Shown: piece by piece, positions 25,360 through 34,949 of the stretch
How positions within the stretch are numbered: position 1 is the first letter of the stretch
Layout: each line of letters begins with the position of its first letter
From: Gammaproteobacteria bacterium
GTDB lineage: Bacteria > Pseudomonadota > Gammaproteobacteria > Thiohalomonadales > Thiohalomonadaceae
DNA: 40,068 nucleotides
Reading direction: 5' to 3'
NCBI GenBank assembly: GCA_026196275.1
Contig: JAPHTQ010000008.1
Location: 1 to 40,068 of the forward strand
Position numbers and translations under genes: made by a program
Notes under the pieces: generated by a model
Database searches by the model: none
Seen by the model: the letters and a program-made list of their open reading frames with translations, nothing else
Told to the model about the DNA's origin: nothing

Positions 25360-25622
25360 TGGGGCGGCTGATGGTACTCCTGCTTGCCGCCGCGGTTTTC
25401 GCCAGCGCCCTTGGCGTGGTCTTCAGTACCCATGAGTCGCGCCGGCTGTTCGTTGAGTTGCAGGCATTGCAGAAGGTACGTGATGAGATGAATGCGCAGT
25501 GGGGAAGATTGCAGCTGGAGCAGAGTACCTGGGCGACCCACGGGCGCATCGAGCGGATCGCAAACGAGAAACTGGATATGATAATTCCGCCCCCCGGGGC
25601 TGTGGTGATCGTACGGCCATGA
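25359..25622 (+). CDS. ftsL: Cell division protein FtsL
   Basis: Short bitopic membrane protein that joins FtsB and FtsQ in the divisome and signals to FtsW-FtsI. The 87 residues have a short N-terminus, a membrane helix (about 4-23) and a periplasmic coiled coil (RRLFVELQALQKVRDEMNAQWGRLQLEQ), then the conserved THGRIERIANEKLDM. The GTG at 25359 overlaps the rsmH stop; an ATG at 25371 has GGGGCGG upstream and would shorten the already small cytoplasmic end to none. Its stop overlaps the ftsI start (ATGA). Confidence 0.93.
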   Translation: MGRLMVLLLAAAVFASALGVVFSTHESRRLFVELQALQKVRDEMNAQWGRLQLEQSTWATHGRIERIANEKLDMIIPPPGAVVIVRP

Positions 25623-27340
25623 GTCACAAAAAGAACAAAACCGGTTATCCGCAAAGACTGCTGTTCCTCAAGCTGCTGATGCTGCTGGGTGTTGCCGCGC
25701 TGTTCTGGCGTATGGGCGATCTGAATCTCAACCAACGTGAGTTTTTGCAGGGGCAGGGTGATGCCCGTTACCTGAGGGAAGTCTCGATCCCTGCACATCG
25801 CGGCATGATCACCGATCGCCACGGTGAGCCACTGGCAATCAGTACTCCGGTCGAATCTGTCTGGGCCAATCCGCCGGCGCTGGCACAGGCGCGCGAGCGC
25901 TGGCCGGAGCTGGCGAGGGTGCTGGAGCTGGAGCCGGCACAGCTGGAGCAGCTGTTGGGACGGCGTATGGACCGCGAGTTTGTCTACCTGCGCCGCCACA
26001 TCAATCCGGATCAGGCTGAAAGGGTGATGGCTCTGCGTATTCCGGGGGTCTCTCTGCAGCCGGAGTATCGGCGTTATTACCCGATGGGTGAGGTGGCCGC
26101 CCATGTGCTTGGGTTCACCAATATCGACGACGTTGGCCAGGAAGGCATAGAGCTGATGCTTGACCAGACTCTGCGCGGCACCCCCGGCAGCAAGCGTGTG
26201 TTGAGGGATCGTCTTGGACGTATCGTGGAAAATGTAGAGAGCATTCACGAACCGCGGCCGGGGGATAACCTGCAGCTGAGCATCGATCGCCGTATCCAGT
26301 ATCTGGCCTACCGTGAACTCAAAGCGGCGGTGAACCGACACCGGGCGAGCTCGGGTTCCGCCGTGGTGCTGGATGTGATCACCGGCGAGGTACTGGCGAT
26401 GGTGAACCAGCCGGCCTACAACCCGAATAACCGCAGTGACCTGGATAGCTCCCGCTTTCGCAACCGCGCCGTGACGGATGTCTTTGAGCCGGGTTCGACG
26501 ATGAAGCCGTTTACCATCTCCGCGGCGCTGGAAAGTGGCAAGTATCGTCCCAAGACCCCGGTTGATACCCATCCGGGCCTGTTGCGTCTTAGCGGGTATA
26601 CCATTCGTGACAGCCGCGACTATGGCCTGATTGACGTCTCCACCGTGATCCAGAAATCGAGCAATGTCGGCGCCAGCCGGATCGCCTTGTCACTCGAGCC
26701 GCAGCGTCTCTGGGATGTGTTCTCCCGGTTCGGGTTTGGCTACGACAGCGGCAGCGGTTTTCCCGGCGAGGCAGCCGGCCTGCTTAACGCCTACCAGGAG
26801 TGGCGTGATGTGGAGCAGGCCACGGTCTCCTATGGCTACGGCCTGTCGGTCAGTACGCTGCAACTGGCCCACGCCTATGCCACGCTGGCGGCAGACGGGC
26901 AGCAGCGGCCGGTGAGCCTGCTCAAGCTCAAATCGGATAATCTGCCGAAGAGTCGTCAGTCCATCGATCCGGCCATTGCCCGGGCCGTGCGCGGGATGCT
27001 CGAGTTGGCGGTACAGAAAGGCGGTACCGGTACCCGTGCCCAGATTGCCGGTTACCGCGTTGCTGGCAAGACCGGTACGGTGCGCAAGGCCGGTGTCGGC
27101 GGCTACAGCGAAGAGAACTATATCTCCATCTTTGCCGGTATGGCTCCGGCCAGCCGCCCGCGGCTGGCAATGGTCGTGGTAGTGCATCGCCCCGACGACG
27201 GGGAATACTATGGCGGAGTCGTTGCCGCACCGGTCTTTGCCAGGGTGATGGAGGGGGCGCTGCGCCTGCTTGATGTGGCCCCCGATGATCTGGAGAGCCT
27301 TCGGGGCGTCAAAGTGGCAAGGGCGGAGGGAGTGCGATGA
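25619..27340 (+). CDS. ftsI: Septal peptidoglycan transpeptidase FtsI (PBP3)
   Basis: Class B penicillin-binding protein that cross-links septal peptidoglycan with FtsW. The 573 residues have an N-terminal anchor (about 13-30) and a pedestal domain with IPAHRGMITDRHGEPLA (57-73). The transpeptidase domain carries Ser293 in STMK, the SSN motif at 347-349 and KTGT at 484-487. Typical YAYNPN-like segment is NQPAYNPNNR. The true start is the ATG at 25619, overlapping the ftsL stop by four bases. Its end overlaps murE by four bases. Confidence 0.97.
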   Translation: MSHKKNKTGYPQRLLFLKLLMLLGVAALFWRMGDLNLNQREFLQGQGDARYLREVSIPAHRGMITDRHGEPLAISTPVESVWANPPALAQARERWPELARVLELEPAQLEQLLGRRMDREFVYLRRHINPDQAERVMALRIPGVSLQPEYRRYYPMGEVAAHVLGFTNIDDVGQEGIELMLDQTLRGTPGSKRVLRDRLGRIVENVESIHEPRPGDNLQLSIDRRIQYLAYRELKAAVNRHRASSGSAVVLDVITGEVLAMVNQPAYNPNNRSDLDSSRFRNRAVTDVFEPGSTMKPFTISAALESGKYRPKTPVDTHPGLLRLSGYTIRDSRDYGLIDVSTVIQKSSNVGASRIALSLEPQRLWDVFSRFGFGYDSGSGFPGEAAGLLNAYQEWRDVEQATVSYGYGLSVSTLQLAHAYATLAADGQQRPVSLLKLKSDNLPKSRQSIDPAIARAVRGMLELAVQKGGTGTRAQIAGYRVAGKTGTVRKAGVGGYSEENYISIFAGMAPASRPRLAMVVVVHRPDDGEYYGGVVAAPVFARVMEGALRLLDVAPDDLESLRGVKVARAEGVR

Positions 27341-28863
27341 TGGCTGCCATCCGTCAGGACAACCACGGCGTGGAGCTGCAACAGCTGTTTGCCGGTTTTG
27401 CCGATGCGGCATCGCTGCCGTCGCTGTCGGTTACCGGCTTGACCCTGGACAGTCGCCAGGTCGAACCAGGCTGGCTGTTCCTCGCCTGTGCCGGCATCCG
27501 CCAGCACGGGGTGCACTTCATTGAGGAGGCCATCGTCAATGGCGCTGTCGCAGTGGCGCTGGAGCCCGCTGCCGATGCCCAGGGAGTGGAATTGGACCGC
27601 TTCAATGTACCGGTGTTCCAGGTGGAGCGACTGCACGGGGTGGCCAGTAAGGTGGCGGCACGTTTTTACGGTGATCCGAGCGGGCAGATGAAGGTAGTGG
27701 GGATCACCGGTACCAACGGCAAGACCTCTATCAGCCAGTTCATCGCTCAGGCAGTCGCCCACGATGCAGTCTGCGGCGTGATCGGTACGCTGGGCAGTGG
27801 GCTTTACGGACAACTGGATACCACCGGCCACACCACCCCGGATGCGGTGAGCCTGCAGCGACAGCTGGCGAAAATGCGCGATGCCGGTGCCGGCCAGGTG
27901 GCGATGGAGGTCTCCTCCCATGCGCTGGATCAGGGGCGAGTCAACGGGGTGCATTTTGATCTGGCGGTGTTTAGCAATCTCAGCCACGAACACCTGGACT
28001 ATCACGGCGATATGCTTAACTACGCCGGCGCCAAGCGTCGCTTGCTGGAGATGCCGGGACTGACACGGGCGGTGATCAACGCCGATGATGCCATCGGTCG
28101 CGAGTGGCTGGCTGCCATGCCTGCAGGGGTCGAGTCAGTCAGTTACGGTCTGGCCGGCGGTGAAGGGGAGATGCTCAAGCCGGACCTGTTTGCCGATGAG
28201 CTGAGACTCGACGCCAGAGGTCTGTCGATGAGGATCCGCGCCGGCGAACAGAGCGCAATGCTGCAAACCGGCCTGCTGGGTCGGTTTAATGCCTCAAACC
28301 TGCTGGCCGCACTGGGCGCCCTGCTCGGCCTGGACTATGCGTTTGGCGATGCCCTGCAGCGGCTGACCGGAGTGACCACCGTACCGGGTCGCATGGAGGC
28401 CTTCGGCGGTGGTGACCGCCCGTTGGTGGTGGTGGACTATGCCCACACCCCCGATGCCCTCGAGCATGTGCTGCAGGCCCTGCGTGAGCATACCGCACGG
28501 CAGCTGTGGTGCATCTTCGGCTGCGGTGGCGAGCGTGACCGCGAAAAACGGCCGATGATGGGGGGAATTGCCGAACGGTTGGCAGACAATGTAGTGATTA
28601 CCGATGACAATCCCCGTCGCGAAGACCCTTTCAACATTATCGAAGATATCCTCCGTGGCATTGAACATCCGGACTCCATCTATATCAGCCGCAACCGTTC
28701 CGGGGCTATCGCTCACGCCATCACTCTTGCACGGGCGGGAGATGTGATCCTGGTCGCCGGCAAGGGGCACGAAACCGAGCAACGGATTGGTGAGCAGAGC
28801 ATCCCCTACAGTGACCGCCGCGAGGTTGCCTCCCTGCTGGGCGAGGAGGTGCGCCATGGCTGA
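27337..28863 (+). CDS. murE: UDP-MurNAc-tripeptide ligase MurE (meso-DAP adding)
   Basis: Adds the third amino acid of the stem peptide in the cytoplasm. The 508 residues have the N-domain (TLDSRQVEPGWLFLACAG), ATP loop GTNGKT (125-130), EVSSHALDQGRV (191-202), SHEHLDYHG and the C-domain YAHTPDALEHVL and FGCGGERDREKRP. The substrate-choosing motif is DNPR (424-427), which marks meso-diaminopimelate rather than lysine enzymes. It overlaps ftsI by four bases and murF by eight. A strong GAGGAGGT near its end serves murF. Confidence 0.97.
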   Translation: MMAAIRQDNHGVELQQLFAGFADAASLPSLSVTGLTLDSRQVEPGWLFLACAGIRQHGVHFIEEAIVNGAVAVALEPAADAQGVELDRFNVPVFQVERLHGVASKVAARFYGDPSGQMKVVGITGTNGKTSISQFIAQAVAHDAVCGVIGTLGSGLYGQLDTTGHTTPDAVSLQRQLAKMRDAGAGQVAMEVSSHALDQGRVNGVHFDLAVFSNLSHEHLDYHGDMLNYAGAKRRLLEMPGLTRAVINADDAIGREWLAAMPAGVESVSYGLAGGEGEMLKPDLFADELRLDARGLSMRIRAGEQSAMLQTGLLGRFNASNLLAALGALLGLDYAFGDALQRLTGVTTVPGRMEAFGGGDRPLVVVDYAHTPDALEHVLQALREHTARQLWCIFGCGGERDREKRPMMGGIAERLADNVVITDDNPRREDPFNIIEDILRGIEHPDSIYISRNRSGAIAHAITLARAGDVILVAGKGHETEQRIGEQSIPYSDRREVASLLGEEVRHG

Positions 28864-30214
28864 GGGGATCCGCACCATGCTCGCCACTGTCGCCAGCTGG
28901 CTCGATGCCCGGCTGCTCGGCAGTGATCGGGAGTTCCATGGAGTGAGCACCGACTCACGGGCCATCGAAGAGGGCATGCTGTTTGTCGCCCTCAAGGGCC
29001 CTCATCACGACGGTCACGAGCATGTCGCGGCCGCCGCCGCCGGCGGGGCCGTGGCAGCGCTGGTGGAGCGTCCGCAGGATGTGCCGATACCACAGCTGCT
29101 GGCGGCGGATACCCGTCTGGCGCTGGGGCGCCTTGCCGCGCTCTGGCGCGAGCATCTGGCCATCCCGCTGGTAGCGGTGACCGGCAGTAACGGCAAGACC
29201 ACGGTCAAGGAGATGTGTGCTGCCATTCTCGCCCAGGCCGGTCGCACCCTCTCGACCCGCGGTAACCTGAACAATGAGATCGGCGTACCGCTGACCCTGC
29301 TCCGTCTGGAGAAGGGACACGACTTTGGTGTGATCGAGCTTGGCGCCAACCACCCGGGGGAGATCGCCTATCTGACAGGGCTGGTCAAGCCACAGGTGGC
29401 CATTATCACCAACGCCGGTCCGGCACACCTGGAGGGTTTCGGCACGATCGAGGGGGTAGCCCATGCCAAGGGCGAGATCTACCAGGGGCTGAGTGACGAC
29501 GGTGTGGCGGTGATCAATGCCGATGATGCGTATGCGGATCTCTGGCGTGAACTCACTATCCGCCATCGCACTCTCAGCTTCGGGCTGGAGCGTCCGGCAG
29601 ACATCGGAGTACGCGGCATGGGAGATCTGCACGGCAGCGAGCTGGAGGTGCTCACTCCTCTTGGTGAGTTTCACCTCAGCCTGCCGCTACCGGGGCGACA
29701 CAACATCATGAATGCGCTGGCGGCTATCGGTGCCGCTATTGCACTGGGTATCGAGCTGGAGGTGATCGCTGCCGGGCTGAACAACATGGTGCCGGTAGGC
29801 GGGCGTTTGCAGATCCGTGACGGTATCAACGGCGCCACCATCCTGGATGACAGTTATAACGCCAATCCCTCATCGATGCATGCCGGGCTGGAGGTTCTGG
29901 CCGGTTGCGACGGTGAACGCTATCTGGCGATGGGGGATATGGGAGAGCTGGGTGAGCAGGCTGATGTGCTGCACCGTCAGGTCGGCATCGATGCCCGTGA
30001 GCTGGGTATCGACCGGCTCTATGCCACCGGCCGGATGAGTCGTTATGCCAGTGAGGCTTTTGGCGAGAACGGTTTTTTCTTCAGCCAGCAGCAACAGCTC
30101 ATCGATGCGTTGCTTGCGCAGCTTAACAACAATACAACCGTGCTGGTCAAGGGTTCGCGCAGCAGCCACATGGAGCGTGTGGTCGAGGCGCTGACAGCCG
30201 GTGGGGAGGCCTGA
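28856..30214 (+). CDS. murF: UDP-MurNAc-pentapeptide synthetase MurF
   Basis: Ligates D-Ala-D-Ala to the UDP-MurNAc tripeptide, finishing the cytoplasmic stem peptide. The 452 residues show VSTDSRAIEEGMLFVALKG (30-48), ATP loop GSNGKTT (110-116), STRGNLNNEIGVPLTLL, ELGANHPGEI, LPGRHNIMNALAA and DDSYNANPSSM. I start at the ATG at 28856, inside murE, with GAGGAGGT about seven bases upstream. Three bases separate its stop from mraY. Confidence 0.97.
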   Translation: MAEGIRTMLATVASWLDARLLGSDREFHGVSTDSRAIEEGMLFVALKGPHHDGHEHVAAAAAGGAVAALVERPQDVPIPQLLAADTRLALGRLAALWREHLAIPLVAVTGSNGKTTVKEMCAAILAQAGRTLSTRGNLNNEIGVPLTLLRLEKGHDFGVIELGANHPGEIAYLTGLVKPQVAIITNAGPAHLEGFGTIEGVAHAKGEIYQGLSDDGVAVINADDAYADLWRELTIRHRTLSFGLERPADIGVRGMGDLHGSELEVLTPLGEFHLSLPLPGRHNIMNALAAIGAAIALGIELEVIAAGLNNMVPVGGRLQIRDGINGATILDDSYNANPSSMHAGLEVLAGCDGERYLAMGDMGELGEQADVLHRQVGIDARELGIDRLYATGRMSRYASEAFGENGFFFSQQQQLIDALLAQLNNNTTVLVKGSRSSHMERVVEALTAGGEA

Positions 30215-30217
30215 CCG

Positions 30218-31300
30218 ATGCTGCTCTATCTGACTGAATACCTGACCCAGTTCCATACCGGGTTCAGTGTGTTCCAGTACCTGACCCTCAGGGCGATCCT
30301 CGGAGTATTGAGCGCGCTGCTGATCTCCCTGCTGCTCGGGCCCTTTATCATCCGCAAGTTGAGCCATCACCAGGTGGGACAGTTCGTGCGCGACGATGGT
30401 CCGCAGAGCCACCTTACCAAGGCGGGTACGCCGACCATGGGCGGAGCCCTGATCCTGGCAGCGATCGCCATCAGCACCCTGCTGTGGGCGGACCTTGCCA
30501 ACCGCTATGTCTGGGTCGTGCTGGTGGTGACCCTGCTGTTCGGTGCGATCGGCTTTATTGATGACTACAAGAAACTGATCCAGAAACAGTCAGAGGGGCT
30601 GAAGGCGCGGCACAAATACCTGTTGCAGACCATTGTCGGTCTGGGCGCGGCGATCTTCCTCTACAGCACGGCCAGGGTACCGGCAGAGCTGGAGCTCATC
30701 GTCCCCTTTATCAAGACCGTGGCCTTGCCGATGGGGATCTGCTTCATCGTGCTGACCTATTTTGTCATCGTCGGTTCGAGTAACGCAGTCAACCTCACCG
30801 ACGGCCTCGATGGTCTGGCGATACTGCCCACTGTGATGGTCGGCGGGGCGCTGGGTCTGTTTGCCTATGTGACCGGTAACGTCAACTTCTCCGCCTACCT
30901 GGGGATCCCCTACATCCCGGGTGTGGGTGAGGTGTTGATCTTCTGTGGCGCGCTGGTCGGTGCGGGACTCGGTTTTCTCTGGTTCAACACCTATCCCGCA
31001 CAGGTCTTCATGGGCGATGTCGGTGCGCTGGGCCTGGGGGCCGCTCTGGGGGTGATCGCAGTGGTCGTGCGTCAGGAGCTGGTGTTACTGATCATGGGCG
31101 GGGTGTTCGTGATGGAGACGGTGTCGGTCATTATGCAGGTGGTCTCCTACAAGCTGACCGGGCGGCGTATTTTCCGCATGGCACCGCTGCACCACCACTT
31201 TGAACTGAAGGGGTGGCCCGAACCGCGGGTCATCGTGCGTTTCTGGATCATCACCGTGATTCTGGTGCTGATTGGTCTCTCCACCCTGAAGATTCGTTGA
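30218..31300 (+). CDS. mraY: Phospho-N-acetylmuramoyl-pentapeptide transferase MraY
   Basis: Integral membrane enzyme that moves phospho-MurNAc-pentapeptide onto undecaprenyl phosphate to make lipid I. The 360 residues contain about ten membrane helices and the family landmarks [50 protein letters not shown] and the cytoplasmic [14 protein letters not shown] with its histidine cluster. The usual GDVGSLALG reads GDVGALGLG here, a conservative change. Its stop is followed after 6 bp by murD. Confidence 0.98.
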   Translation: MLLYLTEYLTQFHTGFSVFQYLTLRAILGVLSALLISLLLGPFIIRKLSHHQVGQFVRDDGPQSHLTKAGTPTMGGALILAAIAISTLLWADLANRYVWVVLVVTLLFGAIGFIDDYKKLIQKQSEGLKARHKYLLQTIVGLGAAIFLYSTARVPAELELIVPFIKTVALPMGICFIVLTYFVIVGSSNAVNLTDGLDGLAILPTVMVGGALGLFAYVTGNVNFSAYLGIPYIPGVGEVLIFCGALVGAGLGFLWFNTYPAQVFMGDVGALGLGAALGVIAVVVRQELVLLIMGGVFVMETVSVIMQVVSYKLTGRRIFRMAPLHHHFELKGWPEPRVIVRFWIITVILVLIGLSTLKIR

Positions 31301-31306
31301 GGCGAG

Positions 31307-32674
31307 ATGATACTGGCGATGAACATGGCGACGAAACAACCGGCTGACAGCCTCACCCTGGTGGTGGGACTGGGACAGACGGGTCTTGCCTGTGCGCGTT
31401 TTCTCTCGGCGCAGGGTGAGCCGTTTGCCGTGGTCGACAGCCGTAACAACCCGCCGGGACTGGAGACGTTACGCCGCGAGTTTCCGCAGGTGCCGGTCTA
31501 TCTTGGCGAATTCGACCGTGAACGGTTTCTGACCGCCGGTCGTCTGCTGCTCAGCCCCGGTGTGGCGCCGCAGCAGCCGGTGGTGAGCGAGGCACAGCAG
31601 GCGGGGATCGAACTGCTGGGCGATGTCGAGCTGTTTGCCCGCCATGCGAAGGCGCCGGTGATCGCTATCACCGGCTCCAATGGCAAGAGCACGGTCACCG
31701 CACTGCTCGGTGAGATGGCAAAACAGGCCGGCAAGAGGGTGCTGGTGGGGGGCAACATCGGTACTCCGGCGCTGGCACTGCTGGAGCAGCCGGTGCCGGA
31801 ATTGTATGTGCTGGAACTCTCCAGTTTTCAGCTTGAGGTGACCAGGTCGCTTAACTGCCGCGCAGCGGCGGTTCTCAACCTTAGCGAGGATCACCTGGAC
31901 CGTCACCGGAGCCTGGCCAACTATGCGGCGATCAAGGCGCGGATCTATGCCGGTGACGGGGTGATGGTGATCAACGCCGATGATCCGCTGGTCGCTGCGA
32001 TGGCGGAGGGTGGTCGCCAGGTGACCCGCTTCACCCTCGGTACGCCAAAGGGTGAACACGATTACGGCCTGCTGGTGGATGAGGGTAGGGACTGGCTGGC
32101 ACGTGGCGGGCAGCGACTGATGCCGGTCAACCAGATGCGCATGCCCGGGCGCCACAACCAGGCCAATGCGTTGGCCGCCCTGGCGCTGGGTGAGGCCGCC
32201 GGACTGACACTGGCGCCGATGTTGCAGACCCTGCGCGAATTTGCCGGCTTGCCGCACCGTTGCCAGTGGGTCGCCGAGATCGATCAGGTGAACTATTACG
32301 AGGATTCCAAGGGTACCAACGTCGGTGCAACCCTGGCGGCACTGGCCGGGTTGCCGGGCGAGAAGGTGGTGCTGATCGCCGGTGGGCAGGGGAAAGGCCA
32401 GGATTTCGCTCCATTGCGGGAGGTTGTGGCGCAGCGCGCGCGCTGTGTGGTTCTGATCGGTGAGGATGCGCCGGTGATCGCCCGGGCACTTGAGGGGGCT
32501 GCCGAGCTCGAATTTGCCAACTCGATGGAGCAGGCGGTAGAGGTCGCGGCGGGTGCCGCCCGTACAGGGGACAGTGTATTGCTCTCTCCGGCCTGTGCCA
32601 GTTTCGATATGTTCAGTAATTATGCCGCGCGTGGCGAGGCCTTTGTTGCCGCAGTGCAAGGGAGGAGGAGATGA
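31307..32674 (+). CDS. murD: UDP-MurNAc-L-Ala:D-Glu ligase MurD
   Basis: Adds D-glutamate to UDP-MurNAc-L-Ala in the cytoplasm. The 455 residues have an N-terminal Rossmann domain (LVVGLGQTGLACARFL), ATP loop GSNGKST (123-129), ELSSFQLE, LSEDHLDRHRS, MPGRHNQANALAA, GLPHRCQWV, YYEDSKGTN and SPACASFDMFSNYAARGEAF near the end. Starts at 31307, 31319 and 31325 are all in frame; I keep 31307, with TGAGG just upstream, but the family usually begins close to residue 10. The stop overlaps ftsW by four bases (ATGA). Confidence 0.96.
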   Translation: MILAMNMATKQPADSLTLVVGLGQTGLACARFLSAQGEPFAVVDSRNNPPGLETLRREFPQVPVYLGEFDRERFLTAGRLLLSPGVAPQQPVVSEAQQAGIELLGDVELFARHAKAPVIAITGSNGKSTVTALLGEMAKQAGKRVLVGGNIGTPALALLEQPVPELYVLELSSFQLEVTRSLNCRAAAVLNLSEDHLDRHRSLANYAAIKARIYAGDGVMVINADDPLVAAMAEGGRQVTRFTLGTPKGEHDYGLLVDEGRDWLARGGQRLMPVNQMRMPGRHNQANALAALALGEAAGLTLAPMLQTLREFAGLPHRCQWVAEIDQVNYYEDSKGTNVGATLAALAGLPGEKVVLIAGGQGKGQDFAPLREVVAQRARCVVLIGEDAPVIARALEGAAELEFANSMEQAVEVAAGAARTGDSVLLSPACASFDMFSNYAARGEAFVAAVQGRRR

Positions 32675-33849
32675 GCATGACTGCCGTCTTCCCGGGCAAC
32701 CGTTCCCAGCGCAGGGGACAGTCGATCTCGGTCGACTGGTGGTTGTTGATCGCGGCACTCAGCCTGTTGGGGCTGGGGCTGGTGATGACCGCCTCAGCCT
32801 CGGTGGGGATCGCCGATCGTCAGGTGGGTGACCCGAGTTACTATCTGGTGCGTCAGGCACTCTATGTCGGGCTGGGACTGGCCGCCGCACTGGTGGCCTG
32901 GCAGGTGCCGCTCAAGTTGTGGGAGAAAAGCGGGCCGCTGTGGGTGCTGGTGTGCATCGTGTTACTGCTGGCACTGTTTGTCCCCGGCCTGGGACGTACC
33001 GTCAATGGCAGCACCCGCTGGCTGATGATGGGACCGTTCAATCTGCAGGTTTCCGAGCTGGTGAAACTGGCCATGGTGATCTATCTGGCCGGCTACCTGG
33101 TGCGCCGTGGTGAACAGGTGCGTAACAGTATCAGCGGTTTTCTCAAACCGATGGCACTGGTGTTGCTGTTCGGTGCACTGTTGCTGGCGGAGCCCGATTT
33201 CGGTGCCGCCGTGGTGCTGGGGGCGACGGCGCTGGGGATGATGTTCCTGGGTGGTGTGAAGTTGTGGCTATTCGGCCTGCTGCTCATCTCGGCGACGGGA
33301 TCGCTGGCGCTGCTGGCGATCACCTCCCCCTACCGGCTGGAACGCCTGACCGCATTTCTCAATCCGTGGGCCGATCCGTTCAACAGCGGTTTTCAGCTGA
33401 CCCAGGCACTGATCGCCTTCGGCCGGGGAGAGTGGTTCGGTGTCGGCCTGGGGGCCAGTGTACAGAAACTGTTCTACCTGCCGGAGGCGCATACCGACTT
33501 TGTCTATGCCGTGCTGGTCGAGGAGCTGGGCATGGTCGGTGGTGGCATCGTGGTGCTGCTGTTTTTGCTGCTGGTCGGGCGGATCTTTCATATCGCCTCC
33601 AACGCCGCCAGAACCGGGATGCACTTTGCCTCATACCTCTGTTACGGCGTGGGGATCTGGTTTGCCCTGCAGGCCTTTATCAACATGGGCGTCAATATGG
33701 GATTGCTGCCGACCAAGGGGTTGACGCTGCCGCTGATGAGCTATGGCGGCAGCAGCATGATGGCGATGTGTGTGGCGCTGGCACTGGTACAGCGTGTGGC
33801 GATGGAGACGCCGCAGCACGGGGTGACGGTCAGGAGGTCAAAGGCATGA
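32671..33849 (+). CDS. ftsW: SEDS-family peptidoglycan polymerase FtsW
   Basis: Septal glycosyltransferase that polymerises lipid II and pairs with FtsI. The 392 residues give about ten membrane helices and SEDS landmarks: MTASASVGIAD near the start, GLGRTVNGSTRWL, QVSELVKLAMVIYLAGYLVRR, LLLAEPDFGAAVVL, QLTQALIAFGRGEWFGVGLG, LPEAHTDFVYAVLVEELGM and LPTKGLTLPLMSYGGSSM. The catalytic aspartate expected in the TDF loop is present. GGAGGAG lies just before the ATG. It overlaps murD and murG by four bases each. Confidence 0.97.
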   Translation: MSMTAVFPGNRSQRRGQSISVDWWLLIAALSLLGLGLVMTASASVGIADRQVGDPSYYLVRQALYVGLGLAAALVAWQVPLKLWEKSGPLWVLVCIVLLLALFVPGLGRTVNGSTRWLMMGPFNLQVSELVKLAMVIYLAGYLVRRGEQVRNSISGFLKPMALVLLFGALLLAEPDFGAAVVLGATALGMMFLGGVKLWLFGLLLISATGSLALLAITSPYRLERLTAFLNPWADPFNSGFQLTQALIAFGRGEWFGVGLGASVQKLFYLPEAHTDFVYAVLVEELGMVGGGIVVLLFLLLVGRIFHIASNAARTGMHFASYLCYGVGIWFALQAFINMGVNMGLLPTKGLTLPLMSYGGSSMMAMCVALALVQRVAMETPQHGVTVRRSKA

Positions 33850-34949
33850 GCAGCGGACATATCCTGATCATGGCCGGCGGTACCGGTGGACATGTCTTTC
33901 CGGCCCTGGCGGTGGCAGAGGGGCTCAGGGCGCGGGGGATCGCGGTGAGCTGGCTCGGCACACAGCGCGGGCTGGAATCGGAGCTGGTGCCCGCGGCCGG
34001 CTTTCCCATCGACTATATCCGCATCGCCGGCCTGCGCGGCAAGGGACTCGCCGGCTGGTTGCTGGCGCCGTGGCGTCTGAGTGTGGCATTGGTGCAGGCA
34101 CTGGGGGTTATTCGCCGGCGCCAACCGGGTCTGGTGCTGGGCATGGGCGGTTTTGTCACCGGTCCCGGGGGGGTTGCTGCCAGACTGACCGGACGGCCGC
34201 TGGTGATCCATGAACAGAACGCTATTGCCGGGCTGACCAATCGATGGCTTGCACGCATTGCAAACCGGGTGCTGGAGGCCTTTCCGGACACCTTTGTTGG
34301 CCGGCATGTGCAGCACACCGGTAATCCTGTGCGCAGTGACATTATGCAGCTGGCCACGCCGCAGCAGCGTTACGCGGGACGCCAGGGACCGCTTCGCCTG
34401 TTTGTGCTCGGCGGTTCGCTGGGGGCGATGGTCTTCAATCAGACGCTGCCCGCCGCACTGGCCAGGCTGCCGGAGGCGATGCGTCCCCAGGTCCGCCATC
34501 AGACCGGCAAGAGGAACCTCGAGGTGACCCGCCGGCACTATGCCGAGGCCGGGGTGGATGCCGAGTTGTTGCCGTTTATCGATGACATGGCGGCGATGTA
34601 CGAGTGGGCGGACCTGGTGTTGTGCCGGGCCGGTGCCCTGACCGTGAGTGAGCTTGCCATGGCGGGTGTACCGGCGTTGCTGGTGCCCTATCCCCATGCG
34701 GTGGATGACCACCAGACGGCCAATGCGCGTTACCTTGCGGATAACGGGGCTGCCAGGCTGGTAGCTCAGAGCGCATTAAATGAAGACACGCTTTCCGAGC
34801 TGCTGCGTGAATACTGCGAACAGCCGCAGCAGGCCCGGGAGGTGCTGCGAGAGATGGCCGAACATGCCCTCAAACTGGCGATGCCCGGGGCAACCGGCGC
34901 GGTGGTCGAAGTGTGTCTCTCGCTGCTTAACGAGGAGAAATCAGCATGA
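33846..34949 (+). CDS. murG: UDP-GlcNAc:lipid I transferase MurG
   Basis: Peripheral membrane enzyme that adds GlcNAc to lipid I to make lipid II. The 367 residues show the GT-B fold: [17 protein letters not shown] (11-27), [56 protein letters not shown], and the donor site [35 protein letters not shown]. The start ATG at 33846 overlaps the ftsW stop by four bases; the longer open frame upstream is not used. It overlaps murC by four bases, and AACGAGGAG lies before the murC start. Confidence 0.97.
   Translation: MSSGHILIMAGGTGGHVFPALAVAEGLRARGIAVSWLGTQRGLESELVPAAGFPIDYIRIAGLRGKGLAGWLLAPWRLSVALVQALGVIRRRQPGLVLGMGGFVTGPGGVAARLTGRPLVIHEQNAIAGLTNRWLARIANRVLEAFPDTFVGRHVQHTGNPVRSDIMQLATPQQRYAGRQGPLRLFVLGGSLGAMVFNQTLPAALARLPEAMRPQVRHQTGKRNLEVTRRHYAEAGVDAELLPFIDDMAAMYEWADLVLCRAGALTVSELAMAGVPALLVPYPHAVDDHQTANARYLADNGAARLVAQSALNEDTLSELLREYCEQPQQAREVLREMAEHALKLAMPGATGAVVEVCLSLLNEEKSA

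Noticed and set aside
31469-32758. A 429-codon minus-strand frame opposite murD
   Set aside because: Same shadow effect; composition is His/Gln/Arg-rich without any family pattern.
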